A DNA stretch of 64,000 nucleotides, taken from positions 3,410,001 through 3,474,000 of the forward strand of contig NZ_CP093341.1 of NCBI RefSeq assembly GCF_022637455.1. The letters are read 5' to 3'. Below the pieces are notes generated by a model that worked only from the letters and a program-made list of their open reading frames with translations, did no database searches and was not told the origin of the DNA. The DNA is from Lysobacter sp. S4-A87. GTDB taxonomy: Bacteria; Pseudomonadota; Gammaproteobacteria; Xanthomonadales; Xanthomonadaceae. Positions within the stretch are counted from its first letter, which is position 1. Each line of letters begins with the position of its first letter. Position numbers and translations under genes: made by a program. Positions 27,514-36,424 of the stretch are shown piece after piece.

Positions 27514-28406
27514 TGTGCTGCCTCGATGGACGTTTCCTTGACCGACGCTGCATCGATCCGTCGCGCCTGCGTCGCGGTCATGCCGAAGGTGTGCTTGAAC
27601 GCACGGCAGAACGCGCTCTGGCTCTCGAAGCCGAGCACCTGGGTGATCTCGCCGACCGGCATCGCGGTGTCGCGCACCAGGCGCCAGGCGCGTGCGCTGC
27701 GCAGGCGCGCCAGGTATTCCGACGGCGTTTCGCCAAAGACTTCGCGATGGATGCGGATCAGGTGCCCCGGCGAGTAATGCGCGCGGTCGGCAAGCCAGGC
27801 CAGGTCGATCGCCGGTTCGGAGTCGTCATCGGCCTCGACATGGCTGCGCACCAGATGGCGTACGTGCAGCAACCGCAGCAGGGTCTGGCGGCGGTGTGAC
27901 TGGTTGCGGCCACGACAGCGGGGCAGGCGCGCGGCGATGGCCTGCTGCTGCTCGGCCAGCAGCGTGGCCAGGGAGTGGTCAGTGCAAGCCTGCGCGACCT
28001 CGAAGGACGGGGCGTCGCGCAGTGCGCGCGCAAGCTGCACCAGCTGCCGGCGCAGGCGGCGCGGTGCCGCGTGTTGCCAGGCAAGCGGCTCGCGCAAGCC
28101 GGGGACACTGGCGAAATGCCTGGCCCAGGCGGCGGGACTGCCGGCCAGGCACAGCCACAGCGAATCGCGCGTGCCCTGCGCAGACAGTGCGCCGCTGCAC
28201 CACATCTGTGCCTGGCGGCTGCGCAAGCGCCACTGGCAGTCGATGTCCTGCAGTTGCAGGTCGCCGCGCAGTGGCAGCCACAGCGAGAACCAGTCGCGCG
28301 GCAGGCGCAGCGGCGCTTCGCTTCCGACGGCCAGCTCCAGCCATTGCCCGTCGCGCGGGGGCGGCAACGGCGCCGAAGCGGAAAGTGCGTGATAGCGCAG
28401 GGCCAT
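27501..28406 (-). CDS. AraC-family transcriptional regulator
   Basis: 301 residues. The N-terminal domain has no recognisable sensor motif (MALRYHALSASAPLPPPRDG). The C-terminal AraC DNA-binding domain has two helix-turn-helices: IDLAWLADRAHYSPGHLIRI and ITQVLGFESQSAFCRAFKHT with FGMTATQARR at the end. I chose the ATG at 28406. It overlaps the four-helix membrane protein gene downstream, which is a likely target or partner. Confidence 0.8.
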   Translation of the reverse strand: MALRYHALSASAPLPPPRDGQWLELAVGSEAPLRLPRDWFSLWLPLRGDLQLQDIDCQWRLRSRQAQMWCSGALSAQGTRDSLWLCLAGSPAAWARHFASVPGLREPLAWQHAAPRRLRRQLVQLARALRDAPSFEVAQACTDHSLATLLAEQQQAIAARLPRCRGRNQSHRRQTLLRLLHVRHLVRSHVEADDDSEPAIDLAWLADRAHYSPGHLIRIHREVFGETPSEYLARLRSARAWRLVRDTAMPVGEITQVLGFESQSAFCRAFKHTFGMTATQARRIDAASVKETSIEAAQCAA

Positions 28407-28555
28407 GACGGTCTCGCTGGTGCGGCGCGTTCGGTCACGCGCCAATGGCACCACGCTATCGGTCTGAAACAGCAGATTGGAGAGCCACTCGGCTCCGGAT
28501 CAACGGAGCCAATTGCAGTGGCATGACTGTGAACGGGCGAGTCGGCGCGGACGCC

Positions 28556-28900
28556 TTACAGCCCGATCACCGCGCAGAGCAGCACCAGCAAGCCGGTCAC
28601 GGCCACGCCCGCGTGCACGAACACGACCGCCTTGGGCGCGACCCTGCTGCGCATGTGGATCGAAGCGAGATAGAAACCACCGAGCGCAGCCAGGCCCAGG
28701 ATGGCCAATGCCGCAGTCGCCAGCGCCGGTGCGCCGCCCTGGCCCACTCCCATGATCACCAGCACCAGCCCGGTGGCGCCCAGCAATGCATGCATGACGG
28801 AGACAACCCAAGGCGCCAGCCGGCCGCGCAGGACGTGCGAGGCCAGGAACAGGCCGCCCATGGCGGCAATCGCAAACACAATCAGGGCTGCTTTCAACAT
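28556..28900 (-). CDS. Small four-helix membrane protein
   Basis: 114 residues from the ATG at 28900, preceded by GAGGATCCGGCC. Four hydrophobic helices (LIVFAIAAMGGLFLASHVL, VVSVMHALLGATGLVLVI, ALAILGLAALGGFYLASIHM, VFVHAGVAVTGLLVLLCAVI) form two similar halves, each with GGxxLASHxxR / GGFYLASIHMR followed by H-A-x-x-A-x-TGL. It is thus an internal tandem duplication of a two-helix unit. The conserved His in the helices could bind haem or metal, but no family is recognised. Confidence 0.6.
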   Translation of the reverse strand: MLKAALIVFAIAAMGGLFLASHVLRGRLAPWVVSVMHALLGATGLVLVIMGVGQGGAPALATAALAILGLAALGGFYLASIHMRSRVAPKAVVFVHAGVAVTGLLVLLCAVIGL

Positions 28901-29037
28901 GGCCGGATCCTCTTCAGTCGGTGGGACGGGTGGTCGGGCGCTTGCACGCCCTTGAGTCTGGCCAGCACCGTTGCAGTCATCCGTTCGCAACGCGAGCCAG
29001 GAACGGGAACGCGAATCCGACAGCGTGGGCACCCAGG

Positions 29038-30063
29038 TCAAGGTGCCGCGTCGAGCAGCGCTTGCCGCATGGCCTGGGGCGTCTGGCCGAACCAGCGCCG
29101 GCAGGCCCGGTTGAACGAGCTCTGCTCCCTGAAGCCGAGCAGGCCGGCAATCTGGGTCATCGGCATGGCCGGTTCGGCCAGGTAACCCTGGGCGCGGTCG
29201 CGTCGTACGGCATCAAGCAAGGCTTCGAAGGTCAGGCCATCGTCCGCGAGCTGCCGTTGCAGGGTGCGCGAGTGCATGGCCAACTGCTCGGCCACGCTGA
29301 CAAGCGAGCAACGTCCCGTCGGGAGCAGGCGATCGATCGATGCTGTTGCATGCTCGCGCACGTTGCGGGGTTGCTGGTCGATCTCGCGGCTGACGAAGTC
29401 GACGAGGAACGCCCGCATCATCCGGTTGTGGCGATCGATGGGCCGGGCGATCTGGGCACGCGTCAGGACAAGGGCGTTGATCTCCTGGCCGAACAGGACC
29501 TGCGTGCCGAAGTACTTGCGGTAGTGCGCATGGGGCAAAGCGGGTTCGTGGCGACAAAGCACGGCCTGGGCGTGGAAGGCGCGATCATCCAGCAGCATGC
29601 CGACGACGTGGTGCATCAGTCCCAGGGCACGTTCCACCGCGTGCCGGCTGGGGCCCACTGGCTTGCCAAGCTCGAAGTGGTAAGTCAGTCGCGGCGCATC
29701 GGGCTCGGTGGTGCGATCGAGTTCGAACACGGTACCGGCGCTGTAGAAGCCGATGAAGCGGGCGAAATCGTCAAGCGCCGCGCCGACATCGGGACAGTTG
29801 CGCGCGATCAGCGCCACTGGGCCGACGATGTTCCAGTCCTGTTGCTGCGACAGGCGAAGGCCGAAATCCGGGCAATCCAGTTCCGAGGCGGTGCGCTCCA
29901 GCAGATGCACCAGCGACAGCATCGGCACCATCGCGTAGTGCACGTCGAGCAGGTCGGGCGCGATATTGAAGTCGCGCAGCAGCGCCTCGGGGTTACCTCC
30001 GAGCTCGCGGACGAGCTCGCGGTAGTGGGTCAGGGCGGTGATGCGGATCAGGGGTCCGGCCAA
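29038..30063 (-). CDS. AraC-family regulator with arabinose-binding-like N-terminal domain
   Basis: 341 residues. The N-terminal part (LTHYRELVRELGGNPEALLR, HLLERTASELDCPDFGLRLS) is the arabinose-binding-like domain of the OruR/GadX-type AraC group. The C-terminal half has HTH motifs CSLVSVAEQLAMHSRTLQRQ and MTQIAGLLGFREQSSFNRAC plus RRWFGQTPQAMRQ. The start is TTG at 30063 (no upstream ATG, weak ribosome site), so the N terminus is uncertain by a few residues. It is divergent from the next AraC gene at 30262, about 200 bases apart, where both promoters must lie. Confidence 0.8.
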   Translation of the reverse strand: MAGPLIRITALTHYRELVRELGGNPEALLRDFNIAPDLLDVHYAMVPMLSLVHLLERTASELDCPDFGLRLSQQQDWNIVGPVALIARNCPDVGAALDDFARFIGFYSAGTVFELDRTTEPDAPRLTYHFELGKPVGPSRHAVERALGLMHHVVGMLLDDRAFHAQAVLCRHEPALPHAHYRKYFGTQVLFGQEINALVLTRAQIARPIDRHNRMMRAFLVDFVSREIDQQPRNVREHATASIDRLLPTGRCSLVSVAEQLAMHSRTLQRQLADDGLTFEALLDAVRRDRAQGYLAEPAMPMTQIAGLLGFREQSSFNRACRRWFGQTPQAMRQALLDAAP

Positions 30064-30261
30064 GGCGGGGAACCGACAGCAGTTGCGACAGCGAGGCAGG
30101 TTCGCACCCGCGGATGATTGTCGCGTGATGGCAAACCGATGACGTGTCAGGACAAGCCGGCGCTGCCCCGGGCCTGCGCTAATCAGCGCTGGCGAGCCCG
30201 TGGCTCGAAGCAGCAGTAGTCCGCGTGCCGGCCCCGGGGGGGGTGCTGCCGTGGCAGTTCA

Positions 30262-31290
30262 ATGGCAGACGGCAAGCGAAAATCCGAAGCAGCCCCCGGT
30301 CATGGCGCAGCCGGCGGGCGATCACGCCGCGGGGCCATTGCCGGCGCAGCAGAGGCTCGCAGCGATGGCCTGAAGAGCTTCACGCTCGAGCAGTGGCGCC
30401 AGGTCTCGCGCGAGCGCTACAACTGGGACCTGCAACTGCATCCCGGCGCCGCGGGCGCGCATCGGTTCGTCGGCGAGTACAGCGCCTGGGGCGATGGCGA
30501 CACGCGCTTCCTGCACAGCCGGGCGATGGCGGCGCGGGTGCGGCCCTTCAACCCGGCGCAGGGGGGCTTCCGTCTGGTCTTCCTCTTGTCCGGACAGGCG
30601 CAAATCAGCGCCCACGCGGGACCTGAGGCCATTGAAGTTGGCCAGGGCGATCTCTTCGTGCTCGATACCGGTGCGGTCAAGCACGCCCAATGGACGGCGC
30701 ACTCCGACCTGTGCCTGCAGCTGCCGCGGCATGAGGACCTGCGCCCGCGCGTCGGTGATGACGGCGGGTCCGGACGGGCGGTGATCCCGATTGACGATCC
30801 GGTCGTGTCCAACGTGCTCAAGGCGCAGCTGCGTCTGCTGGCCGCGCGCGGTGGCGAGCTGGCAGGGAATGCGCGCACGCGGATGCTGTCGAACATGGTC
30901 GACCTGACCGTGATGGCGCTGCGCGCGCCGGAAGTCGCTGCGGGCGGTTCGGGCAGCGGCCAGGGGATCCTGCTGGAGAAGGCGAAGCTGTACGTGCAGA
31001 CCCATTTCCGTCGCCACGACCTGTCGGTGGACGAAATCGCCGCGGCAGTGGGTTGCTCGCGCACATCGCTGTACCGCTTGTTCTGCGCGCAATCGCTGAC
31101 GGTGCTCGGCTATCTGCGCGAGACCCGGTTGCAGCGCTGCCGCGCCGCGCTGGCCGCTTCACCGGCGCAGGCCAACATTGGCCAGGTCGCGTTCCAGCAT
31201 GGCTTCGTCGACCTGCATGCCTTCACGCGCCTGTTCAAGCGGCGCTTCGGCATGACGCCGGGGCAGGCGCGGGCGTCGGAACGTTACTGA
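30262..31290 (+). CDS. AraC-family regulator with AraC-binding-like domain
   Basis: 342 residues. After a poorly conserved Gly/Ala/Arg-rich N terminus, a cupin-like AraC-binding domain (FVGEYSAWGDGDTRFLHSRA, GFRLVFLLSGQAQISAHAG) is followed by the C-terminal double HTH (LSVDEIAAAVGCSRTSLYRL, IGQVAFQHGFVDLHAFTRLF) and FGMTPGQARASERY. It is divergent from the OruR-like gene. It is the third AraC-type gene in 4 kb. The target is unknown. A decayed copy of the gene's 3' end may lie downstream at 31366-31428. Confidence 0.8.
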   Translation: MADGKRKSEAAPGHGAAGGRSRRGAIAGAAEARSDGLKSFTLEQWRQVSRERYNWDLQLHPGAAGAHRFVGEYSAWGDGDTRFLHSRAMAARVRPFNPAQGGFRLVFLLSGQAQISAHAGPEAIEVGQGDLFVLDTGAVKHAQWTAHSDLCLQLPRHEDLRPRVGDDGGSGRAVIPIDDPVVSNVLKAQLRLLAARGGELAGNARTRMLSNMVDLTVMALRAPEVAAGGSGSGQGILLEKAKLYVQTHFRRHDLSVDEIAAAVGCSRTSLYRLFCAQSLTVLGYLRETRLQRCRAALAASPAQANIGQVAFQHGFVDLHAFTRLFKRRFGMTPGQARASERY

Positions 31291-31600
31291 CCATTGTTCA
31301 GGCCTGTCCGGTGGAACAAACAATCAAAGGAAAGAACCCCAAGTCAGGGTCGCCGAAGTGAGCCGGTGCTTTGCGGTGCCCGGTCGCTCGGCATGACGCC
31401 AGGACAGGTGCGCGCTTCCAGGGCATGACTTCGACGAAAGAATGCGTACGGCTGGAACGCACGGCCAAACCTTGGCACAGGTGATCAAATCCACGCCCGA
31501 TTGCGCTGCATAGGCTGAAAGAGTGCGTTCAGGGGATCTGTCGACGCACGCCTCGCCCACCCCAAGCAATCGCAACCGACGCAGCCCCGAGGGTGTGTCG
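31291..31600. other. Intergenic stretch before the trimeric autotransporter
   Basis: About 310 bases without a gene. It holds a possible remnant of the AraC gene's 3' end (see 31366-31428) and AT-richer segments around 31310-31340. I see no clear -35/-10 pair, hairpin or known operator. The promoter of the autotransporter must lie here. Confidence 0.4.
31366..31428 (+). pseudogene. Possible remnant of an AraC C-terminal end
   Basis: Read in one frame, the bases encode GMTPGQVRASRA-stop just after RSL. The preceding intact AraC gene ends GMTPGQARASERY-stop. The matching block (GGCATGACGCC...CAGG...GCG) is about 29 bases. Upstream the reading frame does not resemble the AraC HTH, so only the end is preserved. 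Confidence 0.35.
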
Positions 31601-34360
31601 ATGGAGAATGAAATGACACTGTTTCCTGCTGTCGCTCGACCGCGTCCGGCACGCCTGGCCCACGCCATTGTCCTCACCCTGGGCCTGGCCCCGGCAGTTG
31701 CCGGCGCGCAGGCGTTCTGTGTCGATGCGAACGGCAACCTGCTCGGTTCGGCCGGCGATCCCGACGCGGTCGCCTGCGGGGTCGATGCGGTGGCCGCCGG
31801 AGCGGCGTCGACCGCGACCGGCGCCTTCGCGCTGGCCGAGGGCGACAACAGCGCCGCGTACGGTGCCTACAGCTGGGCCGCTGGTGGCAACAGCACCGCG
31901 TTGGGCACCGGCACGTTCGCACTTGGCGCGAACAGCACCGCCAGCGGTTTCAACGCCGCCGCCACCGGCGACAACGCCAGCGCCTATGGCCATGGCGCCA
32001 TTGCCGAAGGAAGCGACAGCACCGCGATCGGCACCCGCAGCGCGGCCGCCGGCGCGTCCAGCAGCGCCTTCGGTGCCGGCAGCAACGCCAGCGGCAGCGG
32101 CTCGCTCGCGTTGGGCGGCAGCAGCGCCAGCGCCGACGACGCAGCGGCCATCGGCAGCGCAGCCACGGCAACCGCGGCCAACGCGATGGCGATCGGAACC
32201 GGCGCCGCAGCCAGCGGCCAGAACTCGATCGCCTTGGGCGTGCACTCGGCAGCATCGGCGGTCGGCACGACCGCGATCGGCGATCAGGCCTGGGCCACGT
32301 CCGCCAACAGCGTTGCCATTGGATCGCTGTCCACCACCGCAGGCTATCTGCCGCTGTACGCCAACACCAACGTGGCCCGCAGCAATACCCCGATCAATGC
32401 GACCGGGCAGGTGGCCATCGGGTTTGCTTCGGCCGCGCAGGGGTACAACTCGGTTGCCTTGGGCGCCAACGCCAAGGCCTACAGCGACAACGCCGTCGCC
32501 ATCGGCAACTGGGCCGGGTACCACCAGAACTCCCGGATCGAGCCGGGCGTGGGCGCGAACTCCATCGCCATCGGCTACAGTGCCGTTGCGCCCGGCAGCA
32601 ACAATACAGTTGTGGGCCAGAAGGCCTACACGGCCTACTACGCCCAGGTGGGCGCACCTGCGACGATCTTCGGCGAGTACCTGTTCACGGCCAACGGCAC
32701 CGCGATCGGCTCGGCGGCGGCGGCGAGCCAGACGGCCACGGCATTGGGAACGACGGCGACCGCCGGCGGCATGCAGAGCCTGGCCATCGGTGCCAACGCG
32801 GCCGTGCAGGACCTGGCGCCTGCCGTAAGGCCCGGAACGGGCGGTGATCCGGCTGCGCCGGGTTACGTGCCCGACTCGCTCGACTTCAGCGCGATGAAGT
32901 CGCTCAACTCAACTGCCATGGGGTATGGCGCCAGGGTGCAGTACGCCGCCAATGCCATGGCGCTGGGCGCCAATGCCAGGGTGGCCGGTAGCACCTCCGG
33001 CGCGGCCAGCGACAACTCGATTGCGCTGGGCTCCAACAGCGTGGTGAATGCGGCCACGCCCAATGCGATGGCACTGGGCGCGGGCAGCAATGCCAGCTTC
33101 GCCAACTCGGTGGCGCTTGGCGCCGGCTCGCGTACCACCGTCGGCGCACTGAACAACTACGTCGATGGCAGCGGCCGCCTCAGCGGGCAGAACTCGGTAG
33201 GTGAAGTTTCGGTCGGCAGCGCCACCGGCCAGCGCCAGGTGACCAACGTCGCCGCCGGCAAGAACGGCACCGACGCGGTCAACGTCAACCAGCTCAATGC
33301 CGCCACGGCGGAGCTGGGCACGCGCGTCGACGGTCTGGCGCAGGGCCTGGTCGATGCCGGCTCGCGCATCGACGGCGTGCAGGACCGGGTCGACCAGATC
33401 GCCCAGGGCGTGAGCGATGCCGGTGTGCGGGTGGATGCGGTCGAACAGGGGCTGGCCGACACCAATACCCGCATCGACGACGTCGACGGTCGCCTGGGCG
33501 CCGTCGAGAGCGACATCGAAAGCCTGCGCGGCGCCACCGGGCAGATCGACATGATCGCCGTCGACGGCAACGGTGATGGCAGCGACAAGGCGTCCGTCGC
33601 CGCTGGCAGCAAGGCGGTGGCGATGGGTTCGTCGGCGAGCGCGCAGGGCAGCAACGGCGTGGCCATCGGCAACAGTGCATTCGCCGCAGGCCCGAACGAC
33701 ACCGCGCTCGGCGGCAACGCCCGCGTCGAAGCCGACGGCAGCACCGCAGTCGGCGCCAACGCGACGATCGCGGCGGCGGCGACCAATGCCGTCGCGGTCG
33801 GCGAAAGTGCGTCGGTACTGGCTGCCGGCGGGACGGCGCTGGGCCAGGGAGCCACGGTGGATGCGGCAGCGACCGGTGCCGTCGCCATCGGTCAGGGTTC
33901 GCTCGCCGATCGCGCCAACACGGTCTCGGTCGGCACCGTCGGTGGCGAGCGCCAGGTGGTGAACGTCGCCGCCGGCACGGCCGACACCGACGCCGCCAAC
34001 GTCGCACAGGTGCGCAGCCAGGCCACGCAGACGCTGGGCCAGGCCAATGCCTACACCGACTCGCGCTTCCAGGCGCTGGACGACTGGCAGGACACCGTCA
34101 ACAGCCGCTTCATCAAGCAGGACGAGCGCATCCAGCGCGTCGGCGCGATGGGCGCGGCGATGGCGCAGATGTCGGCAAACACCTCGGGCCTGTCCGGCGC
34201 CAATCGCGTCGGCGTGGGCGTGGGCACCTACGGCAGCGAGGCGGCGATTTCCGTCGGCTACCAGCGTGCGTTCAACAACAACCGCGCCAGCGTTTCCGCC
34301 GGCGCCGCCTTCACCAGCGACGACTCCAGCGTCGGCGCGGGCGCTGGCTTCAGCTGGTAA
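31601..34360 (+). CDS. YadA-type trimeric autotransporter adhesin
   Basis: 919 residues from ATG 31601 (GAGGG upstream). A second in-frame ATG at 31613 has an equally good GGAG site, so the start is ambiguous by four residues. After a signal peptide (...APAVAGAQA) comes a long series of YadA-head repeats (about residues 40-330 and again 660-760) of the S-x-A-x-G-x-x-A/S type: NSTALGTGTFALGANSTASG, and SVALGAGSRTTVG later. Neck/stalk motifs GQRQVTNVAAGKNGTDAVNV and GERQVVNVAAGTADTDAANV alternate with coiled-coil stalk (LVDAGSRIDGVQDRVDQIAQ). The C-terminal YadA anchor is present (RVGVGVGTYGSEAAISVGYQ, FTSDDSSVGAGAGFSW). It should insert in the outer membrane as a trimer and bind surfaces or host matrix. 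Confidence 0.93.
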   Translation: MENEMTLFPAVARPRPARLAHAIVLTLGLAPAVAGAQAFCVDANGNLLGSAGDPDAVACGVDAVAAGAASTATGAFALAEGDNSAAYGAYSWAAGGNSTALGTGTFALGANSTASGFNAAATGDNASAYGHGAIAEGSDSTAIGTRSAAAGASSSAFGAGSNASGSGSLALGGSSASADDAAAIGSAATATAANAMAIGTGAAASGQNSIALGVHSAASAVGTTAIGDQAWATSANSVAIGSLSTTAGYLPLYANTNVARSNTPINATGQVAIGFASAAQGYNSVALGANAKAYSDNAVAIGNWAGYHQNSRIEPGVGANSIAIGYSAVAPGSNNTVVGQKAYTAYYAQVGAPATIFGEYLFTANGTAIGSAAAASQTATALGTTATAGGMQSLAIGANAAVQDLAPAVRPGTGGDPAAPGYVPDSLDFSAMKSLNSTAMGYGARVQYAANAMALGANARVAGSTSGAASDNSIALGSNSVVNAATPNAMALGAGSNASFANSVALGAGSRTTVGALNNYVDGSGRLSGQNSVGEVSVGSATGQRQVTNVAAGKNGTDAVNVNQLNAATAELGTRVDGLAQGLVDAGSRIDGVQDRVDQIAQGVSDAGVRVDAVEQGLADTNTRIDDVDGRLGAVESDIESLRGATGQIDMIAVDGNGDGSDKASVAAGSKAVAMGSSASAQGSNGVAIGNSAFAAGPNDTALGGNARVEADGSTAVGANATIAAAATNAVAVGESASVLAAGGTALGQGATVDAAATGAVAIGQGSLADRANTVSVGTVGGERQVVNVAAGTADTDAANVAQVRSQATQTLGQANAYTDSRFQALDDWQDTVNSRFIKQDERIQRVGAMGAAMAQMSANTSGLSGANRVGVGVGTYGSEAAISVGYQRAFNNNRASVSAGAAFTSDDSSVGAGAGFSW

Positions 34361-34426
34361 CCACCGCGGGCGTCGCCATGCGGCGCCCGCTTCGTGCCGA
34401 CCACCAACACCTCCGGAATCCAACCC
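34361..34426. other. Short intergenic gap with GC hairpin
   Basis: GCGGGCG / CGCCCGC arms near 34367-34390 follow the autotransporter stop. This is a possible terminator without T-run before the first protease. Confidence 0.4.
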
Positions 34427-36205
34427 ATGCAGCGCAAGACTCTCTCGGTGGCGCTTGCCGCCATCCTCGTCGCCGGTGCGACCGGCACCGCCCTCTCCGC
34501 CGCCGCCGGCAAGCCCACGGTCATTCGCGCCGACACGGGTGCGACAGCCGGCAACAGCGACGGCTACGACCGCTTCATCGTCAAGTACCGTGACGGCAGC
34601 GCCGCCAAGGCCGATGCCACGCAACTCACGCGGGCCATCGACGCCGTGGCTGCTCGCGCCGTCACCGCGCGTGCCGGCATGGCCGCCCCGCGTGCCCGCC
34701 ACCTTCGCCGCCTTGCCGGCAGCGGCGCCGATCTCGTGCGCCTGTCGCGCAGGCTCGATCGCGTCGAAGCCGAAAACCTGATGCGCTCGATCGCCGCCGA
34801 TCCGGCGGTCGAGTACGTCGTGCCGGACCGCTTGCGCCAGGCCACGGCAGCACCGAACGATCCGTACTACACCACGCATCAGTGGCACTTCAATCACCCG
34901 GTGGGTGGTGCCGGCGTGCAGACGGCGTGGGATGCCAATGCAACCGGCGCGGGCGTGGTGGTCGCCGTGCTGGACACCGGCGTCACCGAGCATCCCGACC
35001 TGGCCGCCAACCTGCTGCCCGGTTACGACTTCATCTTCGATCACGAAGTGTCGGGCCGCGACAGCGACGGCCGCGTCGCCGGCGGTGCCGACACCGGCGA
35101 CTGGGTCGCCGCCAATCAGTGCTTCAACGGCAGTCAGAAGCGCGACAGCTCGTGGCACGGCAGCCATGTCAGCGGCACGATTGCCGAAGTCACCGGCAAC
35201 GGCGTCGGCATGGCCGGCGTCGCCCGCGACGCCAGGATCGTGCCGGTGCGCGTGCTTGGCCATTGCGGCGGCTACGACTCCGACATCAACGACGCGATCG
35301 TGTGGGCCTCCGGTGGCCACGTCGATGGCGTGCCGGACAACCCGTATCCGGCCGAAGTGATCAACATGAGCCTGGGCGGCAGCGGCAGCTGCGATGCACC
35401 GACGCAGGCCGCGATCGACAGCGCGGTTTCGCGCGGAACTACCATTGTGGTGGCCGCCGGCAACGACAACGGCGACGTGTCGTCGCACTCGCCGGCCAAC
35501 TGCCAGAACGTCATCACCGTCGGCTCCTCGGGCATCAGCGGTCGTCGCGCCAGCTATTCCAACTATGGCGCGCGCATCGACATCGCCGCCCCGGGTGGCG
35601 GCATCAACGACGGCGCCAGCCAGGTCGAGGGCTACATCTGGTCGACGGTGAACATGGGCACGACCGTGCCCACGGTCGCCGGCTACGGCGGCATGGTCGG
35701 CACTTCGATGGCGGCACCGCACGTCGCCGGTGTCGCGGCGATCGTGCAGAGCGCGCTGGACTCGCCGAAGACGCCGGGCGAACTGGCGGCGCTGCTCAAG
35801 CAGACTGCGCGACCGTTCCCGACCACGCCGGACCGGCCGCTCGGGACAGGCATCGTCGATGCGGGTGCAGCGGTAATCGTGGCCAGGACCGGCGGCCAGC
35901 CGCTGTCCAACGGCATCGCCAAGACCGGCCTGCGCGGCAACGCCAACGATGGCTACGTGTATGTGTTCCCCGTGACTGCGGGGACGGCCCGCCTCAACGT
36001 GATCACCTACGGCGGCACCGGACAGGTGAAGCTGCTGGTGAAGAACGGCAGCGAGCCGACCACGACCAGTTACGACGCAATCTCGCAGCGACCGGGCAAC
36101 AACCAGACGATCACCCTCAACGCTCCGGCCGCCGGTGCGTACTACGTGAAGGTGCTGGGCGTGAGCAGCTTCAGCGGCGTGTCGGTGAAGGCTTCAACGA
36201 TGTAA
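34427..36205 (+). CDS. Secreted S8 serine protease 1, with C-terminal pre-peptidase domain
   Basis: 592 residues. Signal peptide MQRKTLSVALAAILVAGATG, then a prodomain with FIVKYRDGSAAKADATQLTR (I9-like, with LVRLSRRLDRVEAENLMRSI). The subtilisin catalytic triad is Asp183 (VAVLDTGVTEHPDL), His244 (SSWHGSHVSGTIAE) and Ser427 (GTSMAAPHVAGVAA). A pre-peptidase C-terminal (PPC) domain with FPVTAGTARLNVITYGGTGQ ends the protein. I chose the ATG at 34427 because it opens the signal peptide; the upstream ATG does not. A perfect 12-bp hairpin follows. It belongs to the same family as the three proteases at 45059-51166, 9 kb away. Confidence 0.93.
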   Translation: MQRKTLSVALAAILVAGATGTALSAAAGKPTVIRADTGATAGNSDGYDRFIVKYRDGSAAKADATQLTRAIDAVAARAVTARAGMAAPRARHLRRLAGSGADLVRLSRRLDRVEAENLMRSIAADPAVEYVVPDRLRQATAAPNDPYYTTHQWHFNHPVGGAGVQTAWDANATGAGVVVAVLDTGVTEHPDLAANLLPGYDFIFDHEVSGRDSDGRVAGGADTGDWVAANQCFNGSQKRDSSWHGSHVSGTIAEVTGNGVGMAGVARDARIVPVRVLGHCGGYDSDINDAIVWASGGHVDGVPDNPYPAEVINMSLGGSGSCDAPTQAAIDSAVSRGTTIVVAAGNDNGDVSSHSPANCQNVITVGSSGISGRRASYSNYGARIDIAAPGGGINDGASQVEGYIWSTVNMGTTVPTVAGYGGMVGTSMAAPHVAGVAAIVQSALDSPKTPGELAALLKQTARPFPTTPDRPLGTGIVDAGAAVIVARTGGQPLSNGIAKTGLRGNANDGYVYVFPVTAGTARLNVITYGGTGQVKLLVKNGSEPTTTSYDAISQRPGNNQTITLNAPAAGAYYVKVLGVSSFSGVSVKASTM

Positions 36206-36215
36206 TTGGCACCTG

Positions 36216-36243
36216 CTGCGGCCAGTCCATCGACTGGCCGCAG
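36216..36243 (+). terminator. Hairpin after protease 1
   Basis: Perfect 12-bp stem CTGCGGCCAGTC / GACTGGCCGCAG with a CATC loop, 11 bases after the protease stop. There is no T-tract, so termination is plausible but not certain. Confidence 0.55.
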
Positions 36244-36424
36244 CGTCTGGCGGTGCGCAATGCCGGCGATTCGAAGCTGTGATGACGATGTGAAAGTGCG
36301 ATGCCTGGCGCCATCAAGCGTTGACGATGCCGCGCCACTGGGGTTTGCTCTGCCGCAGCTTCCGCGCTGCAGCTGCCCCCGCAGGTGCCAGTCAGCGGAC
36401 CCCGCCTGACGGCCTGGAGCCACG

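Noticed and set aside
32909-35722. 937-codon minus-strand open frame over the adhesin and protease 1
   Set aside because: Same cause: it lies antisense to repeat-rich, well-recognised proteins and spans two genes; no start with a ribosome site and composition like random GC-rich translation.
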